64,000 nucleotides of DNA, from NCBI GenBank assembly GCA_029960065.1, contig JASCOF010000001.1, forward strand, positions 310,001-374,000. The letters are read 5' to 3'. Positions 15,369-24,969 of this stretch are shown here, one piece after another. Both the position numbers and the translations under genes were made by a program. The notes beneath the pieces are model-generated. The model saw only the letters and a list, made by a program, of their open reading frames with translations, was not told the DNA's origin and did no database searches. Position 1 is the stretch's first letter, and every line of letters begins with the position of its first letter. The stretch comes from Flavobacteriaceae bacterium PS02336. GTDB lineage: Bacteria > Bacteroidota > Bacteroidia > Flavobacteriales > Flavobacteriaceae.

Positions 15369-15992
15369 CTACCCGTCTTTCAAAAGCAAATTCTGCTCTT
15401 TTCTCAATTTAACAACCAATTGATCAAGATAAGTTTTGATTTTCTGCGGAAGCGTATTCCAATTTTGATCTTTTTTAAAACTTCTGCAATCATCTAAATC
15501 ACATTCAACGGCACGAATAACGTATTTTTTGTTTTTGTAAACGGTTATAATTTTTACTCGCCTGATATCGCCATATTCAGTTCTCGTTCCGTAAACAATA
15601 ACAGGATCAATATATCCGTCACCATCAAGATCTTTAGTTGAGCAATATTTAGTCCAAAACCAAATATTCGTTTCTTTAGGAACATAATCTTCCAGTAAAT
15701 CATTAATTCGCCATTTTTCTAAAAACCCACCGTGATCATTAATGACAAAAACGGCTTGTATTTTGGTATTTAAAGTATCTTTTTTAGAAACTGTTTTTTG
15801 ATTTTCGCCTAAAACCAATTCGTAAACCCCACCTTTATCTTGGTATTCAAATGCTTTATAGATTGGAAATTCAGTTACATTTCCAAGTTCTCTTTCTAAA
15901 ATTTCTTGTTTGTTTAATTTAGAGCTTTCTATTTTTTGAGAAAAGCAAATAATTGAAGATATCAGAAATAGAAACAGAAAAGCATTTTTCAT
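15369..15992 (-). CDS. Secreted protein of unknown function with a DxDxDG-like motif
   Basis: The protein has 207 residues with a Sec signal peptide (MKNAFLFLFLISSIICFS-QK). The mature part holds beta strands (VYELVLGE, KIQAVFVINDHGG), a calcium-binding-like loop KDLDGDGYIDPVIVYG near residues 120-135, and a Cys-containing segment RAVECDLDDCRSF. The DLDGDGYID loop resembles those of FG-GAP or VCBS-like proteins, and the whole may match a Bacteroidota surface-polysaccharide-associated family, though I cannot confirm that. It faces the GH92 genes divergently. Confidence 0.6.
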   Translation of the reverse strand: MKNAFLFLFLISSIICFSQKIESSKLNKQEILERELGNVTEFPIYKAFEYQDKGGVYELVLGENQKTVSKKDTLNTKIQAVFVINDHGGFLEKWRINDLLEDYVPKETNIWFWTKYCSTKDLDGDGYIDPVIVYGTRTEYGDIRRVKIITVYKNKKYVIRAVECDLDDCRSFKKDQNWNTLPQKIKTYLDQLVVKLRKEQNLLLKDG

Positions 15993-16066
15993 TTGGCAGT
16001 TAATTTTGATGAAGCTAAGTTATTCAAATAGATTTTAAGTTAAAATTTTTAAAAAACGCGATTTTA

Positions 16067-16096
16067 TTGTAATTTTCTAACCAAAAGTTACATTTC
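16067..16096 (+). promoter_or_regulatory. Promoter of the GH92 pair
   Basis: TTG (16067-16069), a 19-nt spacer and TACATTTC (16089-16096), one base off TAnnTTTG, 28 nt before the ATG. Confidence 0.55.
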
Positions 16097-16123
16097 TAAA
16101 TTTAAAGAACCAACTTAATCATT

Positions 16124-18409
16124 ATGAGATTATTTGTACTTTGTTGTTTATTCATTTACAGCCAGTTTGTTAGTGCACAGAAAATTGTCACAACAGAAAT
16201 AAATGAACCCGTAGATTTCGTCAATCCATTAATGGGAAGCGATTCTAAACCAGATCTCTCAAACGGAAATACGTATCCAGCGATTGCATTGCCTTGGGGA
16301 ATGAATTTTTGGACACCGCAAACTGGTAAAATGGGCGATGGCTGGATTTACACTTATGCTGCAGATAAAATCCGTGGTTTTAAACAAACCCACGCACCAT
16401 CACCTTGGATGAATGATTACGGACAGTTTTCGATCATGCCTGTTACAGGAAAACCTGTTTTTGATCAGGACGAAAGGGCAAGTTGGTTTTCTCATAAAGC
16501 AGAAATTGTAAAACCTTATTATTACAGCGTTTATCTGGCAGATTATGATGTGACTACAGAAATTACACCAACAGAAAGAGCAGCTTATTTTAAATTTACT
16601 TTTCCAGAAAATGATAAATCATATGTTGTAATCGATGCGTTTGATAAAGGATCTTATGTAAAGGTTATTCCAAGTGAGAAAAAAATAATTGGATATTCTA
16701 CCAGAAACAGCCGCGGAGTTCCGTCTAATTTCAAGAACTACTTTGTAATACAATTTGACGAAGCTTTTGAAGAAGTAAATACTTTCAGTGATAAAACATT
16801 AAAAAAAGAGCTAGAAGTAACTGCAGATCATACTGGCGCTGTAGTTCGTTTTAAAACTAAAAGAGGTCAAATTGTTAATGCAAAAGTGGCCTCGTCTTTC
16901 ATCAGTTTTGAACAGGCAGAATTAAACTTGAAAGAAATTGGTTCTGATAGTTTTGAAACAGTTAAGCAAAAAGGAAGAGAAATTTGGAACAAAAAACTAG
17001 GGACCATTATAACTGAAGGCGGATCATTAGAACAAAATAAAGTTTTCTATTCTTGTTTATACCGAACAATGCTTTTTCCAAGAAAATTTTATGAATATGA
17101 TAAGGATGGAAAAATAGTACATTACAGTCCGTACAACGGCGAAGTAGTTCCAGGTTATATGTTCACAGATACTGGGTTTTGGGATACTTTTAGAGCATTA
17201 TTCCCGCTTCTTAACGTATTGCAGCCAGAATTGAATTCTAATATTCAGGAAGGTTTGTTAAATGCTTATAAAGAAAGCGGCTGGCTTCCAGAATGGGGAA
17301 GTCCTGGTTTGAGAAATGTGATGATCGGAAATAATTCAGCTTCAGTAGTGGCAGAAGCTTATCTGAAAAATAAAGAAAAATACAAATACGATATTGAAAC
17401 ATTGTATCAGGCTTTGATTCACGGTGCCAATAATGAAGGGCCTCTAAAAGCTGTCGGACGATTTGGAGTCGATTATTATAATAAATTAGGTTATGTTCCT
17501 TATGATGTTTCTATTAACGAAAGTGCAGCTCGAACTTTAGAATATGCGTATGATGATTTTTCTATTTATCAGCTTGGGAAAGCATTGGGTAAACCTAAAA
17601 AAGAAATTGAACTCTATAAAAAGAGAAGTTTAAACTATAAAAACCTTTTTGATCCTGAAACGAAATTAATGCGAGGCAAACTGGCAAACGGAAAATTTAT
17701 GAGTCCGTTTAATCCTTTTAAATGGGGAGATGCTTTTACAGAAGGAAACAGCTGGCATTACACTTGGTCAGTTTTTCATGATGTTGATGGTTTGATCGAT
17801 TTAATGGGAGGCAAAACAAAATTTGTAGAAAAATTGGATGAAGTTTTTTCACTAGAACCTATTTTTAACGAAGATTATTATAAAGAAGTAATTCATGAAA
17901 TCCGCGAAATGCAGATTGCCAATATGGGACAATATGCGCATGGAAATCAGCCAATTCAGCATATGATTTATTTATACGCTTACGCTGATGCGCCTTGGAA
18001 AACGCAATATTGGGTTCGAGAAACCATGAACAGAATGTACAAATCAACTCCAGATGGTTATTGCGGCGACGAAGATAATGGACAGACTTCTGCTTGGTAT
18101 GTTTTTTCGGCGTTAGGATTTTATCCAGTCTGCCCAACTTGTAACGAGTATGTTATTGGTACCCCCCTATTTAAGAAGGTAACAATCAATCTAGAAAACG
18201 GAAAGCAGATTGTAATCAATTCGCCGAATAATAATGCTGATAATAAATATATTCAAAAGACTTCCCTTAATGGAGCTGAATATGATAAAAGCTGTTTCAC
18301 ACATCAGGATTTAATGAATGGTGCAGTGATCGATTTTGAAATGAGTAACTCTGAATATAAAAACGGAAAGCCAAAAACAGCTCCATTTTCGCTTTCTAAA
18401 ACAAAATAA
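16124..18409 (+). CDS. GH92 family alpha-mannosidase (first of tandem pair)
   Basis: The protein has 761 residues with a Sec signal peptide (residues 1-19). Family 92 enzymes are calcium-dependent exo-alpha-mannosidases trimming N-glycan-type mannans. The GH92 N-terminal domain is visible as FVNPLMGSDSKPDLSNGNTY and the catalytic domain as TDTGFWDTFRALFPLL, TEGNSWHYTW (likely acid Glu540), HGNQPIQHMIYLYAYA and GDEDNGQTSAWYVF (648-661, probable base region). The family call is secure; the linkage is not known. It is followed after 13 nt by a second GH92 gene, so the two form an operon. No SusC/SusD pair is adjacent. Confidence 0.93.
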   Translation: MRLFVLCCLFIYSQFVSAQKIVTTEINEPVDFVNPLMGSDSKPDLSNGNTYPAIALPWGMNFWTPQTGKMGDGWIYTYAADKIRGFKQTHAPSPWMNDYGQFSIMPVTGKPVFDQDERASWFSHKAEIVKPYYYSVYLADYDVTTEITPTERAAYFKFTFPENDKSYVVIDAFDKGSYVKVIPSEKKIIGYSTRNSRGVPSNFKNYFVIQFDEAFEEVNTFSDKTLKKELEVTADHTGAVVRFKTKRGQIVNAKVASSFISFEQAELNLKEIGSDSFETVKQKGREIWNKKLGTIITEGGSLEQNKVFYSCLYRTMLFPRKFYEYDKDGKIVHYSPYNGEVVPGYMFTDTGFWDTFRALFPLLNVLQPELNSNIQEGLLNAYKESGWLPEWGSPGLRNVMIGNNSASVVAEAYLKNKEKYKYDIETLYQALIHGANNEGPLKAVGRFGVDYYNKLGYVPYDVSINESAARTLEYAYDDFSIYQLGKALGKPKKEIELYKKRSLNYKNLFDPETKLMRGKLANGKFMSPFNPFKWGDAFTEGNSWHYTWSVFHDVDGLIDLMGGKTKFVEKLDEVFSLEPIFNEDYYKEVIHEIREMQIANMGQYAHGNQPIQHMIYLYAYADAPWKTQYWVRETMNRMYKSTPDGYCGDEDNGQTSAWYVFSALGFYPVCPTCNEYVIGTPLFKKVTINLENGKQIVINSPNNNADNKYIQKTSLNGAEYDKSCFTHQDLMNGAVIDFEMSNSEYKNGKPKTAPFSLSKTK

Positions 18410-18422
18410 ATTAAACCTCAAT

Positions 18423-20762
18423 ATGAATAAAAGTAGCCATCTAAAGTTTTTTAAAAGCATCTTATCATTGTTTTTAATGATTTACTGTTTTAATGAAACT
18501 CATGCTCAAAAGAAAACAGCTAACCTGAAAAATCTGATTCAATATGTCGATCCAATGATTGGAACGGCAAAAATGGGACACACTTATCCTGGTGCGACAG
18601 TACCTTTTGGAAGTGTACAATTAAGTCCTGAAACCGATACAATTGCGTACAGTTTAAACGGGAAATATAATGGAGAGGTTTATAAATATTGCGCCGGATA
18701 TCAATATGAAGATAAAACGATTGTAGGTTTCAGCCATACGCATTTCAGCGGAACAGGTCATTCTGATTTAGGTGATTTTTTAATCATGCCAACAACTGGA
18801 AAATTACAGTTAAATCCAGGTGTTGCCTCAAAACCATTATCAGGTTATAGATCTGCATTTTCGCATTCGACAGAAAAAGCAGAGCCAGCGTATTACAGTG
18901 TTTTTCTAGAAGATCATAAAATCAAAGCAGAATTAACGGCAACAACTCGTGTTGGAATGCATCAATATACTTTTCCAAAGTCTGACGAAGCACATATTAT
19001 TCTCGATTTAACTTCTGGAATTTACAATTACGATAAAAAGAATGTTTGGACATTTGTTCGTATAGAAAATGATACTTTAATAACGGGTTACCGTCAGACC
19101 AATGGCTGGGCAAGAACCAGAACGGTATATTTCGCCATGTCTTTTAGTAAACCAATTAAAAGTTACGGACAAGCTCCACTTGAAAAAAGTGTTTACAGGG
19201 GTTTTTGGGGAAGATTTGATCAAACGAAAAACTTTCCTGAAATGGCAGGACAAAACCTAAAATTGTTCTTTGATTTTGATACGAATGAAGGTGAAAAAAT
19301 CAAAATAAAAATGGCTTTATCTCCTGTTAGTTCTGCGGGAGCATTAGAAAACATGAAAAAAGAAACCCCAAATTGGGATTTTGAAAAAGTCAAAAAACAA
19401 AGCCAGGAAATCTGGAACAATGAATTGAATAAAATTCAGGTTGAAACCATTCAGAAAGAGGATTTGGTTAATTTCTACACGGCAATGTATCATGCATTTC
19501 TTGGACCGACAGAATACATGGATTTAGATCGTAATTATAAAGGTTTGGATATGAATGTTCATAAAGCCGAAAACTTCACCAATTATACCAGTTATTCACT
19601 TTGGGATACGTATCGAGCTTTGCATCCCTTTTTTAATATTGTACAGCCCAAAAGAAATGCCGATATGGTAAGTTCGATGCTCGCGCATTCTGATCAAAGT
19701 GTTCATAAAATGCTTCCAATCTGGTCTCATTATGCCAATGAAAACTGGTGTATGATTGGATATCATTCGGTTTCAGTTGTTGCAGATGCCATTGTAAAAG
19801 GGAATATCAGTTTTGATGCAGAAAAAGCGCTTCAAGCATGTGTGAATACAGCGAAAGTATCTTATTACGATGGATTAGAATATTACATGAAACAAGGTTA
19901 CGTTCCAGAAGATAAAAATGGAGCTTCGGTTTCTAAAACGCTAGAATATGCTTATGACGATTGGGCAATTGCACAAGCAGCAAAGAAATTGGGAAAAACA
20001 GCTATTTATGATGAATTCATAAAAAGATCTGAAAACTATAAAAATGTTTATGATGAGAAAACAGGTTTTATGCGTCCAAAATTGGCTGATGGAACTTTCA
20101 AAAAAGAATTTGATCCGCTAGATACACATGGACAAGGTTTTATTGAAGGAAATTCATGGAATTACAGTTTATATGTTCCTCACGATCCAGTACAAATGAT
20201 TAAAATGATGGGAGGAAACGATCAGTTTAAAGTTCGTTTAGATTCATTATTCAATATGCATCTTCCAGATAAATATTTTGAAAATACCGAAGATATTACG
20301 AGAGACGGAATCATTGGAAATTATGTGCACGGAAACGAACCTTCTCATCATGTTGTTTACTTATACAATTGGACAGATTCGCCATGGAAAGCACAGGATA
20401 AAATTAGAATGATTTTGAAAAAAATGTATCGAAATGGAGCCGATGGTTTAGGAGGAAATGATGATTTCGGACAAATGAGTGCTTGGTATATTTTCAGCAG
20501 TTTAGGCTTTTATCCAGTTGCGCCGGGTTCTGATGAATATGCGTTAGGAAGTCCACTGGTAAAAAAAGGTGTTTTTAATTTAGAAAACGGAAAAAGTTTT
20601 GAAGTCGAAACCGTAAACCAATCGGATAAAAATGTTTTTGTAAGCAAGGTTTTATTGAATGGAAAACAATTAGATAGACCATTTTTAAAACATGCAGATG
20701 TTATGAATGGCGGAAAAATTACGTTTTACATGAGTTCGAAACCAAATAAAAAGAAGTATTAG
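18423..20762 (+). CDS. GH92 family alpha-mannosidase (second of tandem pair)
   Basis: The protein has 779 residues with a signal peptide (about 1-29, ending THAQ). It shows the same two-domain layout: YVDPMIGTAKMGHTYPGATV, SFSHTHFSGTGH-like segment GFSHTHFSGTGHSDLGDF, SLWDTYRALHPFF, IEGNSWNYSLYVPHD (Glu575 likely acid), HGNEPSHHVVYLYNW and GNDDFGQMSAWYIF (678-691). It is clearly diverged from its neighbour, which suggests the two hydrolyse different alpha-mannoside linkages of one glycan. The very short spacing implies co-transcription. Confidence 0.93.
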   Translation: MNKSSHLKFFKSILSLFLMIYCFNETHAQKKTANLKNLIQYVDPMIGTAKMGHTYPGATVPFGSVQLSPETDTIAYSLNGKYNGEVYKYCAGYQYEDKTIVGFSHTHFSGTGHSDLGDFLIMPTTGKLQLNPGVASKPLSGYRSAFSHSTEKAEPAYYSVFLEDHKIKAELTATTRVGMHQYTFPKSDEAHIILDLTSGIYNYDKKNVWTFVRIENDTLITGYRQTNGWARTRTVYFAMSFSKPIKSYGQAPLEKSVYRGFWGRFDQTKNFPEMAGQNLKLFFDFDTNEGEKIKIKMALSPVSSAGALENMKKETPNWDFEKVKKQSQEIWNNELNKIQVETIQKEDLVNFYTAMYHAFLGPTEYMDLDRNYKGLDMNVHKAENFTNYTSYSLWDTYRALHPFFNIVQPKRNADMVSSMLAHSDQSVHKMLPIWSHYANENWCMIGYHSVSVVADAIVKGNISFDAEKALQACVNTAKVSYYDGLEYYMKQGYVPEDKNGASVSKTLEYAYDDWAIAQAAKKLGKTAIYDEFIKRSENYKNVYDEKTGFMRPKLADGTFKKEFDPLDTHGQGFIEGNSWNYSLYVPHDPVQMIKMMGGNDQFKVRLDSLFNMHLPDKYFENTEDITRDGIIGNYVHGNEPSHHVVYLYNWTDSPWKAQDKIRMILKKMYRNGADGLGGNDDFGQMSAWYIFSSLGFYPVAPGSDEYALGSPLVKKGVFNLENGKSFEVETVNQSDKNVFVSKVLLNGKQLDRPFLKHADVMNGGKITFYMSSKPNKKKY

Positions 20763-20857
20763 AAGTGCTGAGGTTTTAAAATACTAAGTTTTTTACCATT
20801 TTATTCGAGATGAATCTAACACGTTTTTAATTAAAACCTTTATGGTCTCTATATTAA

Positions 20858-20916
20858 TTGTCAGGCTGAGCGAAGTCAAATCTGCATTTGGGATTCGACT
20901 TCGCTCAGCCTGACAA
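20858..20916. repeat. Inverted repeat, perfect 20-nt arms (GGCTGAGCGAAGTC type)
   Basis: TTGTCAGGCTGAGCGAAGTC at 20858-20877 is mirrored exactly at 20897-20916. It lies in the 260-nt gap after the GH92 pair. Further on (20950-20975) is the word AATTTGTGTAATTCGTGGCA, half of the repeat found at 32725-32836. Confidence 0.8.
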
Positions 20917-21023
20917 ATGAATGGAGTATACATTATAAATTAAAATTCGAGAAAATTTGTGTAATTCGTGGCAGAACAACAAAAAACTTCACGAAATTTG
21001 CATTCAAATAAAGACAATCAAAT

Positions 21024-21467
21024 ATGAAAATAAATTTAAAATCAGGAATTGATAAACTGCTTTTTGGAATGAAGCAGAATGATGTAACAGCTGTTTTAGG
21101 AAAACCTGATAAAAACTATAAAGATGAAGACGATAACGTAATTTTTGTGTACAATGCACATAAAATCAGACTGACTTTTTATGAAGAAGAAGATTTGAAA
21201 TTAGGTTATCTTGTAGCTTCAAGCAATGATCTAGAAGTTTTCGGATTCCAATTAATCGGCAGAAAAATCGCAGATGTAAAGAAAGATTTGGCAACCAAAG
21301 GAATTACAAAATACAATCAGGAAACTTTTGATACTTTTGAAAACTACTTTAACGAAGACAATTGGTTTATCCTTCAAACAGAATTTGAAGAAGTTGTAAA
21401 ATTCGAAATTGGAGCAATCATCAATGACAAAGATGAGTTTGACTGGAAATTTCCAGTGAAGAAATAG
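21024..21467 (+). CDS. Conserved hypothetical protein, 147 residues
   Basis: A soluble acidic protein with no signal peptide. It begins MKINLKSGIDKLLFGMKQND and continues VTAVLGKPD, a pattern seen in several Bacteroidota proteins where a short helix is followed by a 'G.P' turn. Two related halves may exist (GIDKLLFGMKQNDVTAVLGKP and FGFQLIGRKIADVKKDLATK), suggesting a duplicated small domain. Function is unknown. It ends next to an inverted repeat and a shared terminator. Confidence 0.6.
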   Translation: MKINLKSGIDKLLFGMKQNDVTAVLGKPDKNYKDEDDNVIFVYNAHKIRLTFYEEEDLKLGYLVASSNDLEVFGFQLIGRKIADVKKDLATKGITKYNQETFDTFENYFNEDNWFILQTEFEEVVKFEIGAIINDKDEFDWKFPVKK

Positions 21468-21475
21468 TATATTTT

Positions 21476-21582
21476 TTTGTCATCCTGAGGAACCGAAGGA
21501 TCACACAAGAAGCTCCGCAAACTATGTCTGACAATCTTTGTCGATTTACATGTGTGATCCTTCGTCCCTCAGGATGACAAAA
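21476..21582. repeat. Long inverted repeat, ~32-nt arms (CCTGAGGAACCGAAGGATC type)
   Basis: Arms at 21476-21507 and 21551-21582 are near-perfect reverse complements (TTTTGTCATCCTGAGG on the left, CCTCAGGATGACAAAA on the right). The loop contains CAATCTTTG, as in the repeat at 611-718. Confidence 0.8.
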
Positions 21583-21586
21583 TAAA

Positions 21587-21615
21587 AAAACCGACAAGTG
21601 ATTGTCGGTTTTTTT
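21587..21615. terminator. Bidirectional terminator between the 21024 gene and the M61 peptidase
   Basis: Stem AACCGACAA / TTGTCGGTT with a GTGA loop, an A-run to the left and a T-run to the right, between convergent genes. Confidence 0.8.
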
Positions 21616-21636
21616 TTATTCTGTCATTAAAAGAAA

Positions 21637-23493
21637 TTATCCTTTTAACCATGCATTTTTAAGTTTCTCTTTTGAAGCATCAGTTGCTGTAAAAGTTTCC
21701 GCTTCTTCGAATGGTAATTTTACAGTTCCTTTAATAGTTTCTTCTTTAGTACCACGTTTAATTTTCAAAGTGATTGGATCATTTTCTTTCCAGTTTTCAC
21801 TTTCAGTAATCAAATCATAAATGTTATCTAAATTGTATGATTTGTTGTTTACAGCTAAAATTTTATCGCCTCCTTTTAAGTTTAAGCTTTTGAAAAAATC
21901 AATTGATTCTGATTCCGGACGAACGGCAATTTCTTTTGTCGCTTTGTCGATAGTTATATTTGGAACTTGTCCTTTAATAAACGGATTTCCAGTTTTTTTC
22001 GTAGTTGATTTTGTAACACCAACTTTTGCTAAATAAAAATCGTAAGGAATTGGAGTTGTTCCAGCTACATATTTGTTTAAAAATTCACCCACTTCTGGAT
22101 AAGTTAAAGAAGTGATTTTTGCAAAAAGTTCATCATCATTAAATGGTTTTTCAACACCATATTCATCAGACAATTTATGCATTAGATCCAAAATACCTCT
22201 TTCTCCATTGCTTTTTTCTCTTATAATGATATCAATACACATTCCAATCAAAGCTCCTTTTTGGTATACATTTAAATATTGATCTTTGTAAGGCTGTTCT
22301 AATACATTCTTACTCATTACAGTAAATGACATCGTATCATTTAAGTTTTTAGCCTGATCGATTTTATCTGCGATACGAGTATAGAATTCAGTTTCGTCAA
22401 TCAAACCTTGGTTGATTTGGAAAAGATTTGCAAAATATTCCGTAACACCTTCGTACATCCATAAATGCTCAGACATTTTCGGTGCGTTATAATCAAAATA
22501 CTGAATTTCTTTTGAGTGGATAGTTAATGGCGTAACAATGTGGAAAAACTCGTGAGAAACAACATCTTTCATTGTTTCTACTAATTTCTCTTTCGGCATA
22601 GATTCTGGTAAAACTACAGTTGTTGCAGTTGGATGTTCTAAAGCTCCAAAACCATGAGCATCATCTTTCGCCATACTAGATAAATACACTAAAACACTGT
22701 ATTTTTTAGTAGAATTTACTTTTCCTAAAAAGTTTTTCTGGGCAGTCATCATCGTTTTCATTTCTGGCGTGATGCTTTCAGCAGTAAATTTTCCAGTAGG
22801 AGAGTAAACAGCAATTAAAATATCCATTCCGTTTACATTAAATGTAGTGTAATCTGGTTTAGCATACATAATTGGATTTTCTACTAAAATCGCGTAACGA
22901 GAAGTTTTGAATACATCAGATGTATTGCTTGCATCTTCATCTGTCATTGAAGTTGCGCCCCAAAGTGTTTCAGGATGTGTAATAGTAACCTTATATGGAA
23001 CATCTAATTTATCTTGAAAATAACCTACAAATCCATGAGTATTTACCATGAAGTTTTTGCCAGCGTCAATGTTTGTTCCTGCTGGAGAAAAAACATCGTC
23101 ATTTCCAAATCCAGTTCCTTTTTCAGTATCAAAAGTATCGTTTACTAAATAAGTGATCTTTTTTAATGTTTTAGCATTTGCGATAGACCAAGAGTTATCG
23201 TCAAGTCTTTTTACAGTAAGCGCATTTCCTTTGGCATCAAATGCTTTAAAATCTTCTGAATATTTTCCGTAATTATCTGTAGAGTAAGTACCAGGAACAG
23301 TTTTAGGAATACTGTAAATAATTTCGTCTGTTTTTATGGCTGGCGGAGTAACAGTTACTAAAACTTTATCGTCTTTAACGTCAGTTAAATTAATGTTCAC
23401 TTCTACCGTATTGCTTTTTGCGGTTCCAGTGCTACCAGTTTTACAGCTCCAAAAAGTTACCGCTAGAGCTAAGGTGTAAAGTATTTTCTTCAT
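21637..23493 (-). CDS. M61-family metallopeptidase lipoprotein with C-terminal PDZ domain
   Basis: From the ATG at 23493 the protein has 618 residues; this start is preferred over one at 23526 because it begins directly with the lipoprotein signal MKKILYTLALAVTFWSC. Zinc ligands are HEFFH (314-318) and the downstream Glu348 in WMYEGVTEYF, as in glycyl aminopeptidases of family M61. The C-terminal third (FKSLNLKGGDKILAVNNKSY) is a PDZ domain that binds peptide ends. It probably trims peptides at the periplasmic face of a membrane. It ends at a shared terminator. Confidence 0.9.
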   Translation of the reverse strand: MKKILYTLALAVTFWSCKTGSTGTAKSNTVEVNINLTDVKDDKVLVTVTPPAIKTDEIIYSIPKTVPGTYSTDNYGKYSEDFKAFDAKGNALTVKRLDDNSWSIANAKTLKKITYLVNDTFDTEKGTGFGNDDVFSPAGTNIDAGKNFMVNTHGFVGYFQDKLDVPYKVTITHPETLWGATSMTDEDASNTSDVFKTSRYAILVENPIMYAKPDYTTFNVNGMDILIAVYSPTGKFTAESITPEMKTMMTAQKNFLGKVNSTKKYSVLVYLSSMAKDDAHGFGALEHPTATTVVLPESMPKEKLVETMKDVVSHEFFHIVTPLTIHSKEIQYFDYNAPKMSEHLWMYEGVTEYFANLFQINQGLIDETEFYTRIADKIDQAKNLNDTMSFTVMSKNVLEQPYKDQYLNVYQKGALIGMCIDIIIREKSNGERGILDLMHKLSDEYGVEKPFNDDELFAKITSLTYPEVGEFLNKYVAGTTPIPYDFYLAKVGVTKSTTKKTGNPFIKGQVPNITIDKATKEIAVRPESESIDFFKSLNLKGGDKILAVNNKSYNLDNIYDLITESENWKENDPITLKIKRGTKEETIKGTVKLPFEEAETFTATDASKEKLKNAWLKG

Positions 23494-23572
23494 TTGTATA
23501 TGTTTAGTTAATTGTATTTGACGCAAAAAGTATCGAAAAGTTACTAAAAAATTACATTAAATTAAAAAATAA

Positions 23573-23602
23573 AAAAAAGCTCCTGAAAAACAAGAGCTTT
23601 AA
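23573..23602 (-). terminator. Terminator of the DUF2805 gene
   Basis: Stem AAAGCTC / GAGCTTT with an 11-nt loop and an A-tract that reads as a T-run on the minus strand. Confidence 0.65.
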
Positions 23603-23605
23603 ATC

Positions 23606-23884
23606 TTAGTCAAATTTATTCTTTATATAATATTTTCCATCCAAATCTTCGTCAAAATCATCTATTTTTATTGGTTTTGGTTTTGGTTTGTTTGCAACTG
23701 CCTTCTTCTTCCACATCTCAAATTTTTCAAGAGGCATTTTCTTCTTCATGATTTCCAAGACTTCTTTTTCTGCTAATCCAAATTCCTTTTTTATAATTTC
23801 AAAGGGATTTCTTTCTTCTAAAGCTAACGAAACAAGTTTTTCAGTTTGTTCCTGAGTCAATTCTTTGCGGCTACTCTTTTTCAT
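23606..23884 (-). CDS. DUF2805 (TIGR03643) family protein
   Basis: A 92-residue basic protein. Residues about 8-60 (TEKLVSLALEERNPFEIIKK, then FGLAEKEVLEIMKKKM and FEMWKKK) match the DUF2805 pattern, a helix-turn-helix-like small domain common in Bacteroidota and Proteobacteria. The remainder is a Lys/Pro-rich linker (ANKPKPKPIKI) and an acidic end. Function is unknown; nucleic-acid binding is a guess based on charge and fold. It is monocistronic. Confidence 0.75.
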   Translation of the reverse strand: MKKSSRKELTQEQTEKLVSLALEERNPFEIIKKEFGLAEKEVLEIMKKKMPLEKFEMWKKKAVANKPKPKPIKIDDFDEDLDGKYYIKNKFD

Positions 23885-24005
23885 CTCGTGAAAATTAATT
23901 CAAAATAGGGTGTTAATTATTAATAGATTGATTTTCAATTTCTGTATCAATATTAAAAAAAAAAATAATATGTTGGTTCAGTCAGGTCCAATTTTTTTAC
24001 TGATT

Positions 24006-24833
24006 TTAACTGTTTTTAAAAGATCGTGATTTTTGAAATGGTATTTTTAGCAGATTCTTTAACGTGTTGTTTTCCTCAGATTTCATGTGAGTATCTACGC
24101 CATAAATAAGCTCTTCTTTTGGCAATGAGGTAAAAGTTCCAAAAATTCTGTCCCAAATTGAAAATATATTTCCATAATTACTGTCGGTGTAAGGCAATAC
24201 ATAATGGTGGTGCACTTTATGCATATTTGGCGAAACAATAAAATAACTTAGAAAGGTATCTAGTTTTTCAGGAAGCGAAATATTAGCATGGTTAAACTGT
24301 GAGGCGACTACAGATAATGACTGATAAAGAAACACCATCCACATTGGTGCGCCCACAATTAAAACGCCCAAAGTAGTAAATACAAAACGGATAATACTTT
24401 CGCCTGGATGATGTCTGTTGGCCGTTGTAGTATCAATCCATGTGTCGGTGTGATGTACGATATGAAACTGCCATAAATATTTAAATTTATGCTGTACAAA
24501 ATGTGCCAAATAAGCTCCAATTAGATCCAAAAGCAGTAAACCAAGTATCGTATAAAGCCAAATTGGAATCGGAGAAATCCATTGTAAAAGGCCAAAATGA
24601 TTTTCGATTGTCCAATTGGCAGTTTTGATTAGAATGAAGGCCAAAATAAAATTTACCACAATCGTTGTGAAAGTAAAAAAGAAATTTATTCCCGCATGCG
24701 GCCACTTTTTGTATGGCATTCGAAAAAGCGGGAAAGAATTTTCGATAAGCCAAAAAATGGTAATACCTCCAACTAGAATCAAGCTTCTGTGAGAAGAGGG
24801 GATTGTACTGAAGTAAGAAATAATTTCGTTCAT
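24006..24833 (-). CDS. Membrane fatty acid hydroxylase / sterol desaturase family protein
   Basis: The protein has 275 residues with about four membrane spans. It carries the family's di-iron histidine clusters: HFVQHKFKYLWQFHIVHH (three His motifs), NRHHPGE and HKVHHHYVLPYTDSNYG, the last being a hallmark together with IFSIWDRIFGTF. Such enzymes use oxygen and a di-iron centre to hydroxylate lipid chains or carotenoids. The substrate cannot be given; hydroxy fatty acids of Flavobacterium lipids are possible. A divergent or operon partner is absent. Confidence 0.88.
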   Translation of the reverse strand: MNEIISYFSTIPSSHRSLILVGGITIFWLIENSFPLFRMPYKKWPHAGINFFFTFTTIVVNFILAFILIKTANWTIENHFGLLQWISPIPIWLYTILGLLLLDLIGAYLAHFVQHKFKYLWQFHIVHHTDTWIDTTTANRHHPGESIIRFVFTTLGVLIVGAPMWMVFLYQSLSVVASQFNHANISLPEKLDTFLSYFIVSPNMHKVHHHYVLPYTDSNYGNIFSIWDRIFGTFTSLPKEELIYGVDTHMKSEENNTLKNLLKIPFQKSRSFKNS

Positions 24834-24885
24834 AATATAAATATTTGAGTTGAAATATGGTTTTCTTGTTGATTCTATCCAAAGA

Positions 24886-24927
24886 AAAAGAGAAAATCAG
24901 ATATAAATATATCGGATTTTCTCTTTT
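24886..24927 (-). terminator. Terminator of the aquaporin gene
   Basis: Stem AAAAGAGAAAATC / GATTTTCTCTTTT with a 16-nt loop. It lies between the hydroxylase start and the aquaporin stop. Confidence 0.7.
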
Positions 24928-24969
24928 GAAATAAATTATAGCGTAATTTATAATTATTATGAACTGATT

